Shown piece after piece: positions 54,785-62,777 of a stretch of DNA of 64,000 nt (positions within the stretch are counted from its first letter, which is position 1; each line of letters starts with the position of its first letter). The notes under the pieces were generated by a model, which was not told where the DNA came from, did not search any database, and was given only the letters and a program-made list of their open reading frames with translations. A program made the position numbers and the translations under genes. Source of the DNA: Alphaproteobacteria bacterium AO1-B (GTDB lineage: Bacteria; Pseudomonadota; Alphaproteobacteria; Rhizobiales; Stappiaceae); contig MLAX01000005.1 in NCBI GenBank assembly GCA_001890945.1, positions 248,001-312,000 on the forward strand, given 5' to 3'.

Positions 54785-55036
54785 TTTGTGCCAACGCAGT
54801 CACGTACCTTGGCCACAACTTTTCACAGAAAGAGACTAGCGATAGCCAAATCGGAGAGCAGAACTCTACACATAGTTGAAAAGAACGAGTGTTCAGATAT
54901 TTCGTAATATTGTAATTAATATCAATATTATAATATTTATTCTTCTATAAGTTGTTTATATTGGCGGAAAAATCTATCATAGATAGTGTTTAATTGTATT
55001 TTGTACGCATGTTGATCAAATTGGTGATTCATAGAT
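54785..55036. other. AT-rich region with inverted repeat, upstream of sulfotransferase
   Basis: The base composition drops sharply here; 54890-55000 is almost entirely A and T. It contains the perfect 8-bp inverted repeat TAATATTG and CAATATTA (54905-54912, 54923-54930). This is typical of xenogeneic promoter DNA. No gene is seen. Confidence 0.6.
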
Positions 55037-55666
55037 ATGCCGCAACCAACACTTGCCTTTAAATCACTCCGAAATCCAAACATCTGTGACAAACGAAAAC
55101 TGATTTTTGTCCATAACCCAAAGGCCGCAGGGAAAAGTTTTCGAAAGTGGTTGGGGTTTGAGGGGCGAATAAATCATGGGTTTCCGAGTTATGACACACC
55201 GGTCAATCTTTGGGACGAATACACAGTAATTGTATGCGTCCGTGAACCGATAAAACGTGCATTGTCACTCTATAAATTTATGACGCATGAATCATATCAA
55301 GGAACAATGTTAAAGGCGTTCCCCGACATCCATTCCTATGATCCGCTAACTTTTTTCACCACGATATTGGCCCGTCAGCGACTGTTTCTAGCCAAGCAAT
55401 ACAAATACACTCATCATTTTGGATCGAACAAAGAGCCAGACTATGTTTTGCGAGTTGAAGATCTGGATGTTAGCGAGATCGCCGAGCGTTTTAGCATTTC
55501 CAGCCCCTTCCCATGGGAAAATTCGGGCAAGAACTCAGAGCCAGTTGAGCTTGGAGAAGATCTGTACTGGTATTTAGTGAACCATTTTAAGGCTGATTAT
55601 TTCTTCTTTGGGTATCGGCCGAAACCGTATGACGAATTCATGGACACTCAAAAACTTGCCGCCTGA
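55037..55666 (+). CDS. Sulfotransferase family protein (probably acquired)
   Basis: The 209-residue protein has the two PAPS-binding elements of sulfotransferases: the 5'-phosphosulfate loop FVHNPKAAGKSFRKWLG (about residue 25) and the 3'-phosphate element VIVCVREPIKRALSLYKF (about 68), so it probably transfers sulfate to a carbohydrate or other surface substrate. The C-terminal part is not recognised. Codon use is markedly AT-rich compared with the genes on both sides, and the upstream region is almost pure A/T, so horizontal acquisition is likely. It stands alone without any polysaccharide gene next to it. Confidence 0.8.
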   Translation: MPQPTLAFKSLRNPNICDKRKLIFVHNPKAAGKSFRKWLGFEGRINHGFPSYDTPVNLWDEYTVIVCVREPIKRALSLYKFMTHESYQGTMLKAFPDIHSYDPLTFFTTILARQRLFLAKQYKYTHHFGSNKEPDYVLRVEDLDVSEIAERFSISSPFPWENSGKNSEPVELGEDLYWYLVNHFKADYFFFGYRPKPYDEFMDTQKLAA

Positions 55667-55812
55667 GGTTAATGGGTTGGGCATTAGCAGTTGAAAGTTT
55701 GCTCGTCTTCCTGCGACTTTCCAGCAAAAATGTAATTGCTGCGAAGAGTTGTTAAAGACTTGGGACCAGCTTGGGTTTTAGACAATACCGTGCGTGGTAT
55801 CCTGGCGCTGTT

Positions 55813-56393
55813 TTATCGCTCTTCGACATCGCCAGGAGTGCTTGTTGCTGTGCCTTGGACATTTATGCACTCGACATCTTCAGATCTCAGAAATGCCAGC
55901 AGGAGTGTTAGATGGGGCTGAACGAAGTTCGCAACTCAGAACGGTTCAGTAGAGTGGTAGCCTTCCGCGCCGTATGTGCGACAACAATCGCACGTCTTGC
56001 TTTCACCAATCCCTGGAATCCGTTTTCGTCCATGGCAAATGTGTGTCCGATGCGGCAGATCTGGTCCACCCAAGCCTTGAGGGCTTCCGGAATGGTGAAG
56101 TTGTATATCGGAACCGCAAGCAACAGCGTATCCGATGCTTGAATTTCGGCGATCAGCTTATCAGACAAGGCTGTCGCCGCTTTTTGGTCTCCCGACAGTT
56201 TTTCTTGAGGAGCATAGAACCCTTCTATGGTTGATTGGGCGATGAAAGGAATGGAACCATTTGCGACATTTCTTGTGATGCCAGTGCAGGCCGGATGTTT
56301 TGCGCGAAAACCGGCTTCAAATGCATCTGCTATCGCGGCTGAATGAGAACCGGTTAAGCGTGAACTGGAGTTGATGCGGAGCAATTGTGTCAT
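55813..56393 (-). pseudogene. Broken FMN-dependent NADH-azoreductase (AzoR-like)
   Basis: The intact frame gives 161 codons, of which the first 138 or so match a flavodoxin-like azoreductase (TLLLAVPIYNFTIPEALKAW, then DQICRIGHTFAMDENGFQGL). After RRAIVVA a one-base deletion shifts the frame. In the shifted frame one reads TYGAEGYHSTEPF, a TGA stop at 55936-55938, then VANFVQPHLTLLLAFLRSED and VECINVQGTATS before a final TAA at 55813. That tail is the expected azoreductase C-terminus, so the gene has one frameshift (about 55978) and one nonsense change. The LysR gene next to it is intact and divergent. Confidence 0.85.
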
Positions 56394-56491
56394 GACTTTG
56401 CCTCCTTCTTGTCTGGCAAAGGAGACTTAATTTCATGCGCCAACTCGAAAAATAGGTCGCTGATCACTGAAGTCGTGCGTATTGTGCATGA

Positions 56492-57397
56492 ATGGATCTT
56501 GCAGCCCTTAAAACCGCATTGCTCGTTCGGGACCTAGGAAGTTTTGCAGCCGCCGCACGGATCTTGGATCTCGACGCCTCCAGCGTTTCTCGTGTCATTG
56601 CCCAGCTGGAACAGGATATTGGATTCCGTTTGTTCCAGCGCAGCACCCGCAGTCTCGCGGCAACAGGTGAGGGTGAACTCTACCTCAATCGAATCGCGCC
56701 ACTGGTTGAAGAGTTGGAGGCAGCAGGCGATGAAGCTCGGACAACCGCTGTGTCGCCACGTGGCACTTTGCGAATGACAGCAAGTATTTCGTTCGTACAA
56801 GAGTGCCTGGTGCCGGTTCTCCCGGAGTTTCGGGACAGATTTCCTGATATTGAGATCGAACTCCTGGCTTCTGACGCCAATCTGGATCTTCGTGCCGACA
56901 GTATTGATCTGGCCGTCCGGTTCGGATCCATGCCTAAGGGCGACTGGATTGTCAGCAAGTTGATGACGACACGCTACCGGGTCGTTGCGTCTCCGGAATA
57001 CCTGGAACGTAAGGGGCGCGTTGATGATCCAAACGATCTCTCCGACCGGGATTGTATTCGGTTCGCTATTCCCGGTTTCCGCACGTTGTGGCAATTCAAA
57101 AAAGGCAACGATGAGCCGTTCAATGTGCCGGTTGGCGGTGCAACGGTGATCTCAAATGCCTTGTCGATTCGGTCTGCAGCACGTCTTGGAATGGGGGTCG
57201 CGCTGTTGCCGATCATGCTCGTTGAGAGAGATTTGAAGCGGGGGAGCCTAATCGATCTCTTTCCTGACTATGCCTGTGCAGCGGCATCCTTTGAGACAGC
57301 GGCCTGGCTGGTTTACCCGAGTCGCTCGTACCTGCCTCAAAAGGTTCGGGTGATGATCGACTTTCTACGGGAGAAATATGGGCGGCCAGAAACCTAG
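56492..57397 (+). CDS. LysR family transcriptional regulator
   Basis: The 301-residue protein has the N-terminal winged HTH (LVRDLGSFAAAARILDLDAS, SSVSRVIAQLEQDIGFRLFQ) and a C-terminal substrate-binding domain (LRADSIDLAVRFGSMPKGDW, SNALSIRSAARLGMGVALLP). It is divergent from the azoreductase pseudogene (98-bp gap), the usual arrangement of a LysR gene and its target, so its original target is now broken. It reads toward the acuI operon and ends 14 bp from acuI. Confidence 0.93.
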   Translation: MDLAALKTALLVRDLGSFAAAARILDLDASSVSRVIAQLEQDIGFRLFQRSTRSLAATGEGELYLNRIAPLVEELEAAGDEARTTAVSPRGTLRMTASISFVQECLVPVLPEFRDRFPDIEIELLASDANLDLRADSIDLAVRFGSMPKGDWIVSKLMTTRYRVVASPEYLERKGRVDDPNDLSDRDCIRFAIPGFRTLWQFKKGNDEPFNVPVGGATVISNALSIRSAARLGMGVALLPIMLVERDLKRGSLIDLFPDYACAAASFETAAWLVYPSRSYLPQKVRVMIDFLREKYGRPET

Positions 57398-57411
57398 CCG
57401 CCCGATGTCTC

Positions 57412-58404
57412 TTATGCGTTCACGTCGACGACAACACGGCCTTTGACCTGGCCTTTCAGGATGTCCTTGCCGAGGCCCGGCAAGTCTTCAAGGGTCGCCG
57501 GGTGGATCATTCCGTGCAGCTTGTCGAGCGGCAGGTCCTTGGCGATCCTTTGCCAGGCGCGGACACGGTCATCATAAGGACGCATGACGCTGTCGATGCC
57601 GAGGAGGTTTACACCGCGCAGGATGAACGGGATGACGCTGGCTGGAAGGTTTGCCCCACCGGCAAGACCGATGGTGGCGACCGAGCAGCCGTATTTCATC
57701 TGTCCCAGGATGCGGGCGAGCATGTCACCGCCAACGGCATCAATCGCGCCGGCCCAGACCTCTTTCTCCAATGGTCGCTTGATGGTTTCGGCGACATCAT
57801 CCCGCGGAACAATGGCGCTGGCGCCGAGGGATTTCAGGTAGTCCCAGGTGCTTTCGCGGCCGGTAACGGCATGCACTTCATAGCCAAGGTAGGCCAAGAT
57901 CGCGACCGCGACAGAGCCGACACCGCCCGCAGCACCCGTGACCAGAACCGGACCGTTTTCCGGCTTCAAACCATGGTCTTCCAGTGCCATGACGGCGAGC
58001 ATCGCGGTGAAACCGGCTGTGCCGACCGCCATTGCATCGCGGGTTGTGAGGCCATCCGGCAATGGCACCAGCCATTCGCCCTTGACGCTGGCCTTTTGGG
58101 CATAGCCGCCCCACCAAACTTCTCCGACGCGCCAGCCGGTCAAAACGACCTTGTCGCCTGGCTTGTACCATTCGTCAGAGGATTCTTCGACGGTGCCGGC
58201 AAAATCGATGCCCGGGACATGCGGATAGTCCTTGACCAGACCGCCGCCCGGTCCAACACAAAGGCCGTCCTTGTAATTCAGGGTCGAGTACTCAACCGCA
58301 ACCGTGACATTGCCGTCCGGCAGTTGGTTCTCGTCGATTTCCTTGACGGCGGCGCTGGTTTTGCCGTCTTCGTTCTTGTCGACAACAAGTGCTTTGAAAG
58401 TCAT
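57412..58404 (-). CDS. acuI: Acrylyl-CoA reductase AcuI (MDR superfamily)
   Basis: The 330-residue zinc-independent medium-chain reductase begins with FKALVVDKNEDGKTSAAVKE. It has EYSTLNYKDGLCVGPGGGLV, GIDFAGTVEESSDEWYKPGD, the NADPH motif VTGAAGGVGSVAVAILAYLG and LLGIDSVMRPYDDRVRAWQR, all close to the YhdH/AcuI group. It reduces toxic acrylyl-CoA to propionyl-CoA. It is last in the operon behind dmdA and an acyl-CoA ligase (14-bp gap), the context in which acuI serves DMSP and acrylate catabolism in marine alphaproteobacteria. Confidence 0.9.
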   Translation of the reverse strand: MTFKALVVDKNEDGKTSAAVKEIDENQLPDGNVTVAVEYSTLNYKDGLCVGPGGGLVKDYPHVPGIDFAGTVEESSDEWYKPGDKVVLTGWRVGEVWWGGYAQKASVKGEWLVPLPDGLTTRDAMAVGTAGFTAMLAVMALEDHGLKPENGPVLVTGAAGGVGSVAVAILAYLGYEVHAVTGRESTWDYLKSLGASAIVPRDDVAETIKRPLEKEVWAGAIDAVGGDMLARILGQMKYGCSVATIGLAGGANLPASVIPFILRGVNLLGIDSVMRPYDDRVRAWQRIAKDLPLDKLHGMIHPATLEDLPGLGKDILKGQVKGRVVVDVNA

Positions 58405-58418
58405 GTGAAATATCCCTG

Positions 58419-60053
58419 TTATGCGGTTTCACTTGAGAGTGTCCGGGCCTCTTGCCGCAGGACAAATTTCTGGATTTTGCCGGTGGCCGTTTTCGGCAAC
58501 TCCGTAAAGATGATTTTCTTGGGCCGCTTGAACCCGGCCATGTTCTCCCGGCAAAAGGCGATCAGGCTGTCTTCGGTTGCCTGGCTACCTTCTTTGAGCT
58601 CGACAAAGGCGCAAGGGACTTCGCCCCATTTCTCGTCGGGCAGGGCGACAACAGCCGCAAGGACCACATCCGGATGGCGGTGCAGTACTCCTTCGACCTC
58701 GACGGACGAGATGTTTTCGCCCCCTGAAATGATGACATCCTTCAGTCGGTCACGGATCTGCACATAGCCGTTTTCGTGCCGTACGGCGGCGTCGCCGGAC
58801 TTGAAATGACCGCCGGAAAAGGCCTCATCCGTCGCGTCCCGGTTCTTGTAGTAGCCTTTCATGACCGTGTTGCCGCGAATGACGATCTCGCCCTGCGTTT
58901 CCCCATCCCATGGCACCGGTTCGCCGGTCTCGCGATCAATGACATCAACGCTCTCGGTCATTGGGAAGCCAACGCCTTGCCAGGACTGAAGCTCGGCCTG
59001 TTCGTCGGAGGAAAGGTCGTCCCATTCCTCCCGCCACAGGCATTGGGCGACATGACCATAGGTCTCGGTAAGGCCATAGACCTGCATCACTTCAAAACCG
59101 AGCGCCTTGGTGGCGGCCAGAACCGCTGCTGGCGGCGGAGCGCCGGCGGTCATGATTTTCACTGGGCCAGGCAGGGGTTTCCGGTCTGCCTCTGGTGTGT
59201 TGACCAGCATGGAGAGCACAATGGGCGCGCCGCCCAAATGGCTCACTTGGTGCTTGGCGATCAGGTCGAAGACGGCAGCGCCAGTCACCTGCCGGATGCA
59301 AATGATCGTGCCGGCCATCAAAGTCATGGTCCAGGCATGGCACCAGCCGTTACAGTGGAACATGGGCACGGAATAGAGATAGACCGGATGGCGCGGTAGC
59401 TCCCATGCGATTGGCGTCCCCATCGCCATGAGATAAGCGCCGCGATGGTGGTAGACGACGCCTTTCGGTCGGCCTGACGTGCCGGACGTGTAGTTCAGCG
59501 CCAGCGCTTGCCATTCATCGGCCGGACCTTGCCAGGGAAACGCCGGATCGCCCCTTTGGACCAGATCTTCGAATACCTCGTCACCGATCAACGCGCCGCC
59601 GGGGCCGTCCGGGTCGGCAATGTTGATGATCGGCAGAGCCTTGCCGTTTATGTCGAACGCTTGAGAGATCACGCCGGAAAAGGCGGTGTCCGCGATCACC
59701 AGTTTGGCATCGCTGTGCTCAAGGATATAGGCGACTGTTTCCGGTTCGAGGCGGGTGTTGATCGTGTTCAGCACCGCGCCGGTCAACGGGACTGCATAGT
59801 GGAGCTCAAACAGCTCGGGTGTGTTCGCCGCCATCACAGAGACTGTGTCGCCAAGCCCGATGCCGCGCTGCTTTAAGCTCGAAGCGATCCGGCGTACCCG
59901 CTCCAGAACATCGTACCAAGTGTAGTGGCGGTCGTTGTATACAACAGCCAGCCGATCCGGGAACAATGCTGCTGTCCGCGCCAGAAAAGAAAGCGGTGAT
60001 AGCGGAACGTGGTTGGCGGTTTGCGGCGGTGGGGCCTCGTAATGGTCTCTCAC
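58419..60053 (-). CDS. AMP-forming acyl-CoA ligase (DmdB-like candidate)
   Basis: The 544-residue adenylate-forming ligase has the P-loop LNYTSGTSGRPKGVVYHHRG (about residue 190), the A5 motif QVYGLTETYGHVAQCLW, GEIVIRGNTVMKGYYKN, and the C-terminal A8/A10 motifs RDRLKDVIISGGENISSVEV and KTATGKIQKFVLR. Between dmdA (1-bp gap) and acuI (14-bp gap) it is best explained as the MMPA-CoA ligase DmdB, or as a ligase making acrylyl-CoA; a general short/medium-chain fatty acid ligase cannot be excluded. The GTG start follows GGGGGG by 5 bp. Confidence 0.85.
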   Translation of the reverse strand: MRDHYEAPPPQTANHVPLSPLSFLARTAALFPDRLAVVYNDRHYTWYDVLERVRRIASSLKQRGIGLGDTVSVMAANTPELFELHYAVPLTGAVLNTINTRLEPETVAYILEHSDAKLVIADTAFSGVISQAFDINGKALPIINIADPDGPGGALIGDEVFEDLVQRGDPAFPWQGPADEWQALALNYTSGTSGRPKGVVYHHRGAYLMAMGTPIAWELPRHPVYLYSVPMFHCNGWCHAWTMTLMAGTIICIRQVTGAAVFDLIAKHQVSHLGGAPIVLSMLVNTPEADRKPLPGPVKIMTAGAPPPAAVLAATKALGFEVMQVYGLTETYGHVAQCLWREEWDDLSSDEQAELQSWQGVGFPMTESVDVIDRETGEPVPWDGETQGEIVIRGNTVMKGYYKNRDATDEAFSGGHFKSGDAAVRHENGYVQIRDRLKDVIISGGENISSVEVEGVLHRHPDVVLAAVVALPDEKWGEVPCAFVELKEGSQATEDSLIAFCRENMAGFKRPKKIIFTELPKTATGKIQKFVLRQEARTLSSETA

Positions 60054-60054
60054 T

Positions 60055-61176
60055 CTAGCCCCCCTGGTTGCAGAACGGGGTTTCCCAAACGGTCGCGCTG
60101 CGCATACCGTGCGGCGTGTCGACCTGAACCCTCGTGCCGTCGTCCCAATGGGTCATGCGGACCATGCCGATCGCGACATTGGTTCTGAAATCCGGGGAGT
60201 AGGCGGCCGAACTGATTGTCCCAACCTGCCGGCCACCACCGATGATGGGCCATAACTCGTTACAAGGCGGTACGGGATCGCCATCAATCGCCACACTGCG
60301 GATCTGGCGGACAGGTCCTTCGACCGCAACACGGAGCAGCGCGTCCCGGCCGACACAGCCGATCGCTTGCTGTGTCTGACAGAACTTTCCAAGTCCACAT
60401 TCGTGCGGCGTGTTGTTGCGGGTCATGTCGTTGCCGTAGGACAGAAGTTGCCCCTCGATCCGCTCGATCAGGTTGGGGCACCCGGCCCGGACATCCATGT
60501 CCGCTCCCGCTTCCATGAAGGCATCCCAGACGGGTTCGCCCCATTTGCTGCCATCGACATAGAGCTCAAACCCGCCCTGCTTTGAGTAGCCGGAACGCGC
60601 CAGCACCATGCGCTGCCCCTCAAACTCCACATAGTCATAGTGAAAGAACCGTATGGATCGGATGCGTTCTCCGAAGACCCGGGCGACAAGGTCCTCAGCT
60701 TTGGGGCCCTGAATGGCAAAAGGCGAAACGTCCGGCTCATCAACATCGACTTCCAGGCGGAACGCGTGCGCAAGCCCCTTGATCCAGAACAGAAGATCAC
60801 TGTCGGCAACTGAAACCCAGTATTTGTCTTCAGCAAGTTTCGTTGTGACCGGATCGTTCAGCATTCCCCCGGTCTCATCGACCATCGGCGTGTAGTAGCA
60901 CCGGTTGAGTGCCATGTCCGACAGGTCCCGCGGTGTCAGCATTTGCGCCAGACGCCCGGCGTCCGGGCCCCAGAGTTCGACCTGGCGTTCGCAGGACACG
61001 TCCCAGATCTGAACCCTTGATTTCAGATGCTTATAGTCCTCTTCCACCGACTCAAAGACAGTCGGAAGAAGCATATGGTTGTAGACGGTGTAGGCTTTAA
61101 CACCGGCTTCCTGGACACGGCGCGAAAACGGTGTCTTGCGCGTGCGCCGGGAGATGGACAGAGACGGGACCTGCAT
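60055..61176 (-). CDS. dmdA: Dimethylsulfoniopropionate demethylase DmdA (GcvT-like)
   Basis: The 373-residue glycine-cleavage-T-fold protein starts with RRTRKTPFSRRVQEAGVKAY, followed by TVYNHMLLPTVFESVEEDY and VQIWDVSCERQVELWGPDAG. Further marks are CYYTPMVDETGGMLNDPVTT, DVSPFAIQGPKAEDLVARVF, FFHYDYVEFEGQRMVLARSG, RAGCPNLIERIEGQLLSYGN and DMTRNNTPHECGLGKFC. These agree closely with DmdA as I recall it and differ from GcvT proper, so it should transfer a methyl group from DMSP to tetrahydrofolate, giving methylmercaptopropionate. GGAGGA precedes the ATG. Gene neighbours support this. Confidence 0.88.
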   Translation of the reverse strand: MQVPSLSISRRTRKTPFSRRVQEAGVKAYTVYNHMLLPTVFESVEEDYKHLKSRVQIWDVSCERQVELWGPDAGRLAQMLTPRDLSDMALNRCYYTPMVDETGGMLNDPVTTKLAEDKYWVSVADSDLLFWIKGLAHAFRLEVDVDEPDVSPFAIQGPKAEDLVARVFGERIRSIRFFHYDYVEFEGQRMVLARSGYSKQGGFELYVDGSKWGEPVWDAFMEAGADMDVRAGCPNLIERIEGQLLSYGNDMTRNNTPHECGLGKFCQTQQAIGCVGRDALLRVAVEGPVRQIRSVAIDGDPVPPCNELWPIIGGGRQVGTISSAAYSPDFRTNVAIGMVRMTHWDDGTRVQVDTPHGMRSATVWETPFCNQGG

Positions 61177-61188
61177 GCCGGGTCCTCC

Positions 61189-61815
61189 CTATGCGGCCTG
61201 TTCGACGGCTGGGCCGGACCAGTCGATCTGACAGATTTCGGCGCTGCGGCCGTCAAAGTCCCAAACACGGCCATAGGCACGGACACGGCCCTGAGTGGCG
61301 GTTGCGACCGTGATGTCCGAGCCCATCCAGTACTCGGTGTTTGTGACCACGATATCCTGGTCCGGATCAGATCCGCCAACCGGAACGACTTCGCCCTTGA
61401 TTGCCTTGCCAACAATCAGGCGGCGCTTCTTGCCTTCGTTTTCGTAAGTCACAGGCGCGCGTTCAGCGCCGAGGAATTCGCTCACCAGGACCTTGAAGAG
61501 ACCTGTTGTGCCCTTGGCCTGACCGGAGAAGATCTTCAAAAGGCCATCATAGGCGGCTTCCGAAGCGCGTTCGTCGATATAGGCAGCGGCTTTCCAATTC
61601 CCGCGGGCCATCAGACCAGGGATTTCGAGGACAAGGCCGACATTCAAACCGGACAGATCTTCGCCCATATAATGACCTTCATCGATCCGGACACCAGCCC
61701 AGGCCTGGCAGTAGCCCTCTGTCGGCGCGTGTTTTCCAAGCGAAACGACGCACGGGCAGAAAACGGTGCAATTGCAGTTGAGGATCAATTCCCCTCGGAT
61801 GGCCCATCCAGTCAT
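61189..61815 (-). CDS. DUF1326 protein with N-terminal Cys cluster
   Basis: The 208-residue protein opens with GELILNCNCTVFCPCVVSLG, a CNC-x3-CPC cluster that looks like a metal site, then KHAPTEGYCQAWAGVRIDEG and LVLEIPGLMARGNWKAAAYI. The rest is a predicted beta-rich domain without known catalytic motifs. The family commonly travels with DUF2182 membrane proteins, as here (11 bp after it). It starts 12 bp before dmdA. The role is unknown; binding of copper or another soft metal is an inference from the Cys pattern. Confidence 0.85.
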   Translation of the reverse strand: MTGWAIRGELILNCNCTVFCPCVVSLGKHAPTEGYCQAWAGVRIDEGHYMGEDLSGLNVGLVLEIPGLMARGNWKAAAYIDERASEAAYDGLLKIFSGQAKGTTGLFKVLVSEFLGAERAPVTYENEGKKRRLIVGKAIKGEVVPVGGSDPDQDIVVTNTEYWMGSDITVATATQGRVRAYGRVWDFDGRSAEICQIDWSGPAVEQAA

Positions 61816-61826
61816 TCTTGTCTCCG

Positions 61827-62615
61827 TTATAGATGTTTTATGAGTTCGATAATGAGGATCGCAGCTGCAGATCCCAGAAGTGCAAAACCGACAGGCACGG
61901 TCAGGTAACGGCCGAGCTGTGGGAGTTTTTCAAAGGTCATCAGCAGCATTGCGAGGCCCATGAAGGCGAGGTTCATGGTGCCGGCAACAAAGGCGAGCAG
62001 CATGAGGGCCCAGCAACAGCCGAGGCAGATCGCGCCAAGGTGCAATCCCATCCGGAAAGCGCCCGAAAGCCCATCTTGCCATTTGCCCATGAAGAACATC
62101 AGCGGGCTCTGGCATTGGTTGAGACAGGCTTCTTTCAGTCGGCTGAACTGGTACGCTCCGGCAAGCGCCAAAAGGCCCGCGGTCAAATAGACTTCGGAAC
62201 TGCGGCCGAAGGGGTCCAGCCAGCCTTGTGTGTCCAGCGCAGCCTGCAGAAGAGCTGCCGGAACCGAAAAGCCGATCCAGACGAGCAGGTAGCCGGCAAG
62301 CAGCGCTGAGAAACCGGCGATTGTGGCACCTTGCGTATGGGTGAGATCGAGATAGGTTTTCAGTGCGGGCGCAACGGTTGGCGCCATCATTGCAAGGGAC
62401 ATCAAGCCCCACATTGCGATCAATCCGGCAAGGCTTGTGTCTGCGGCCGGACGGCAGAGAGATGCCAGGTAATCTAGGCCGAGCGCTTGCCAGCCCGCGG
62501 GCAGATCGAGATCCGGTTGCATCAGGAAAAGAGCTGCCCACGCGCCAAGAACCGCGACAAAAAACGCGATCCAGGCGGCTTGGCGCCGGTCAACTAATTG
62601 AAGGGCGATCTGCAC
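61827..62615 (-). CDS. DUF2182 integral membrane protein with Cys motifs
   Basis: The 262-residue protein has about seven membrane segments. The DUF2182 signature shows as MWGLMSLAMMAPTVAPALKT (about residue 64), FSRLKEACLNQCQSPLMFFM (about 157) and HLGAICLGCCWALMLLAFVA (about 191), with Cys pairs in the last two. It is described as a predicted metal-binding membrane protein family. The start is taken at GTG 62615, which has GGAGG 7 bp upstream; ATG 62630 is possible. It is the first gene of the operon with DUF1326, dmdA, the ligase and acuI, and divergent from a GntR regulator. Confidence 0.85.
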   Translation of the reverse strand: MQIALQLVDRRQAAWIAFFVAVLGAWAALFLMQPDLDLPAGWQALGLDYLASLCRPAADTSLAGLIAMWGLMSLAMMAPTVAPALKTYLDLTHTQGATIAGFSALLAGYLLVWIGFSVPAALLQAALDTQGWLDPFGRSSEVYLTAGLLALAGAYQFSRLKEACLNQCQSPLMFFMGKWQDGLSGAFRMGLHLGAICLGCCWALMLLAFVAGTMNLAFMGLAMLLMTFEKLPQLGRYLTVPVGFALLGSAAAILIIELIKHL

Positions 62616-62679
62616 CCAATGTCCTCCCATATCGTTGAGAAAAGGCTGAGCGCATCTGTTGCAAAAGTCAAATAATTAA

Positions 62680-62690
62680 TTGTCTGACAT
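62680..62690. promoter_or_regulatory. Candidate FadR-type GntR operator
   Basis: TTGTCTGACAT contains the perfect 9-bp palindrome TGTCTGACA and fits the GT-N3-AC core of FadR-subfamily operators. It is in the divergent gap between the dmdA operon and the FadR-type regulator, a natural site for joint control. Confidence 0.55.
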
Positions 62691-62704
62691 TTAAAATAAT
62701 TGCA

Positions 62705-62734
62705 TTGACCCTGTTCCAGAGCCGGGCCTAGTCT
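62705..62734 (+). promoter_or_regulatory. Possible sigma-70 promoter of the GntR gene
   Basis: TTGACC (62705-62710) and TAGTCT (62729-62734) are separated by 18 bp, 44 bp before the regulator start. The match to consensus is moderate. It lies just downstream of the candidate operator, so binding there could affect it. Confidence 0.4.
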
Positions 62735-62777
62735 TGTAGAGAGGCACCGGGGACGGGTGCGTGCAAAGGAGACACCA

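Noticed and set aside
55736-55921. 61-codon plus-strand open frame downstream of the sulfotransferase
   Set aside because: It overlaps the antisense tail of the azoreductase pseudogene, which explains the sequence better.
57502-58767. Plus-strand open frame of about 420 codons opposite acuI and the ligase gene
   Set aside because: It spans two certain genes in antisense and shows no domain.
60055-61176. Aminomethyltransferase GcvT as identity of the dmdA gene
   Set aside because: No gcvH or gcvP is adjacent, the N-terminal and central motifs fit DmdA better, and the operon contains acuI and an acyl-CoA ligase.
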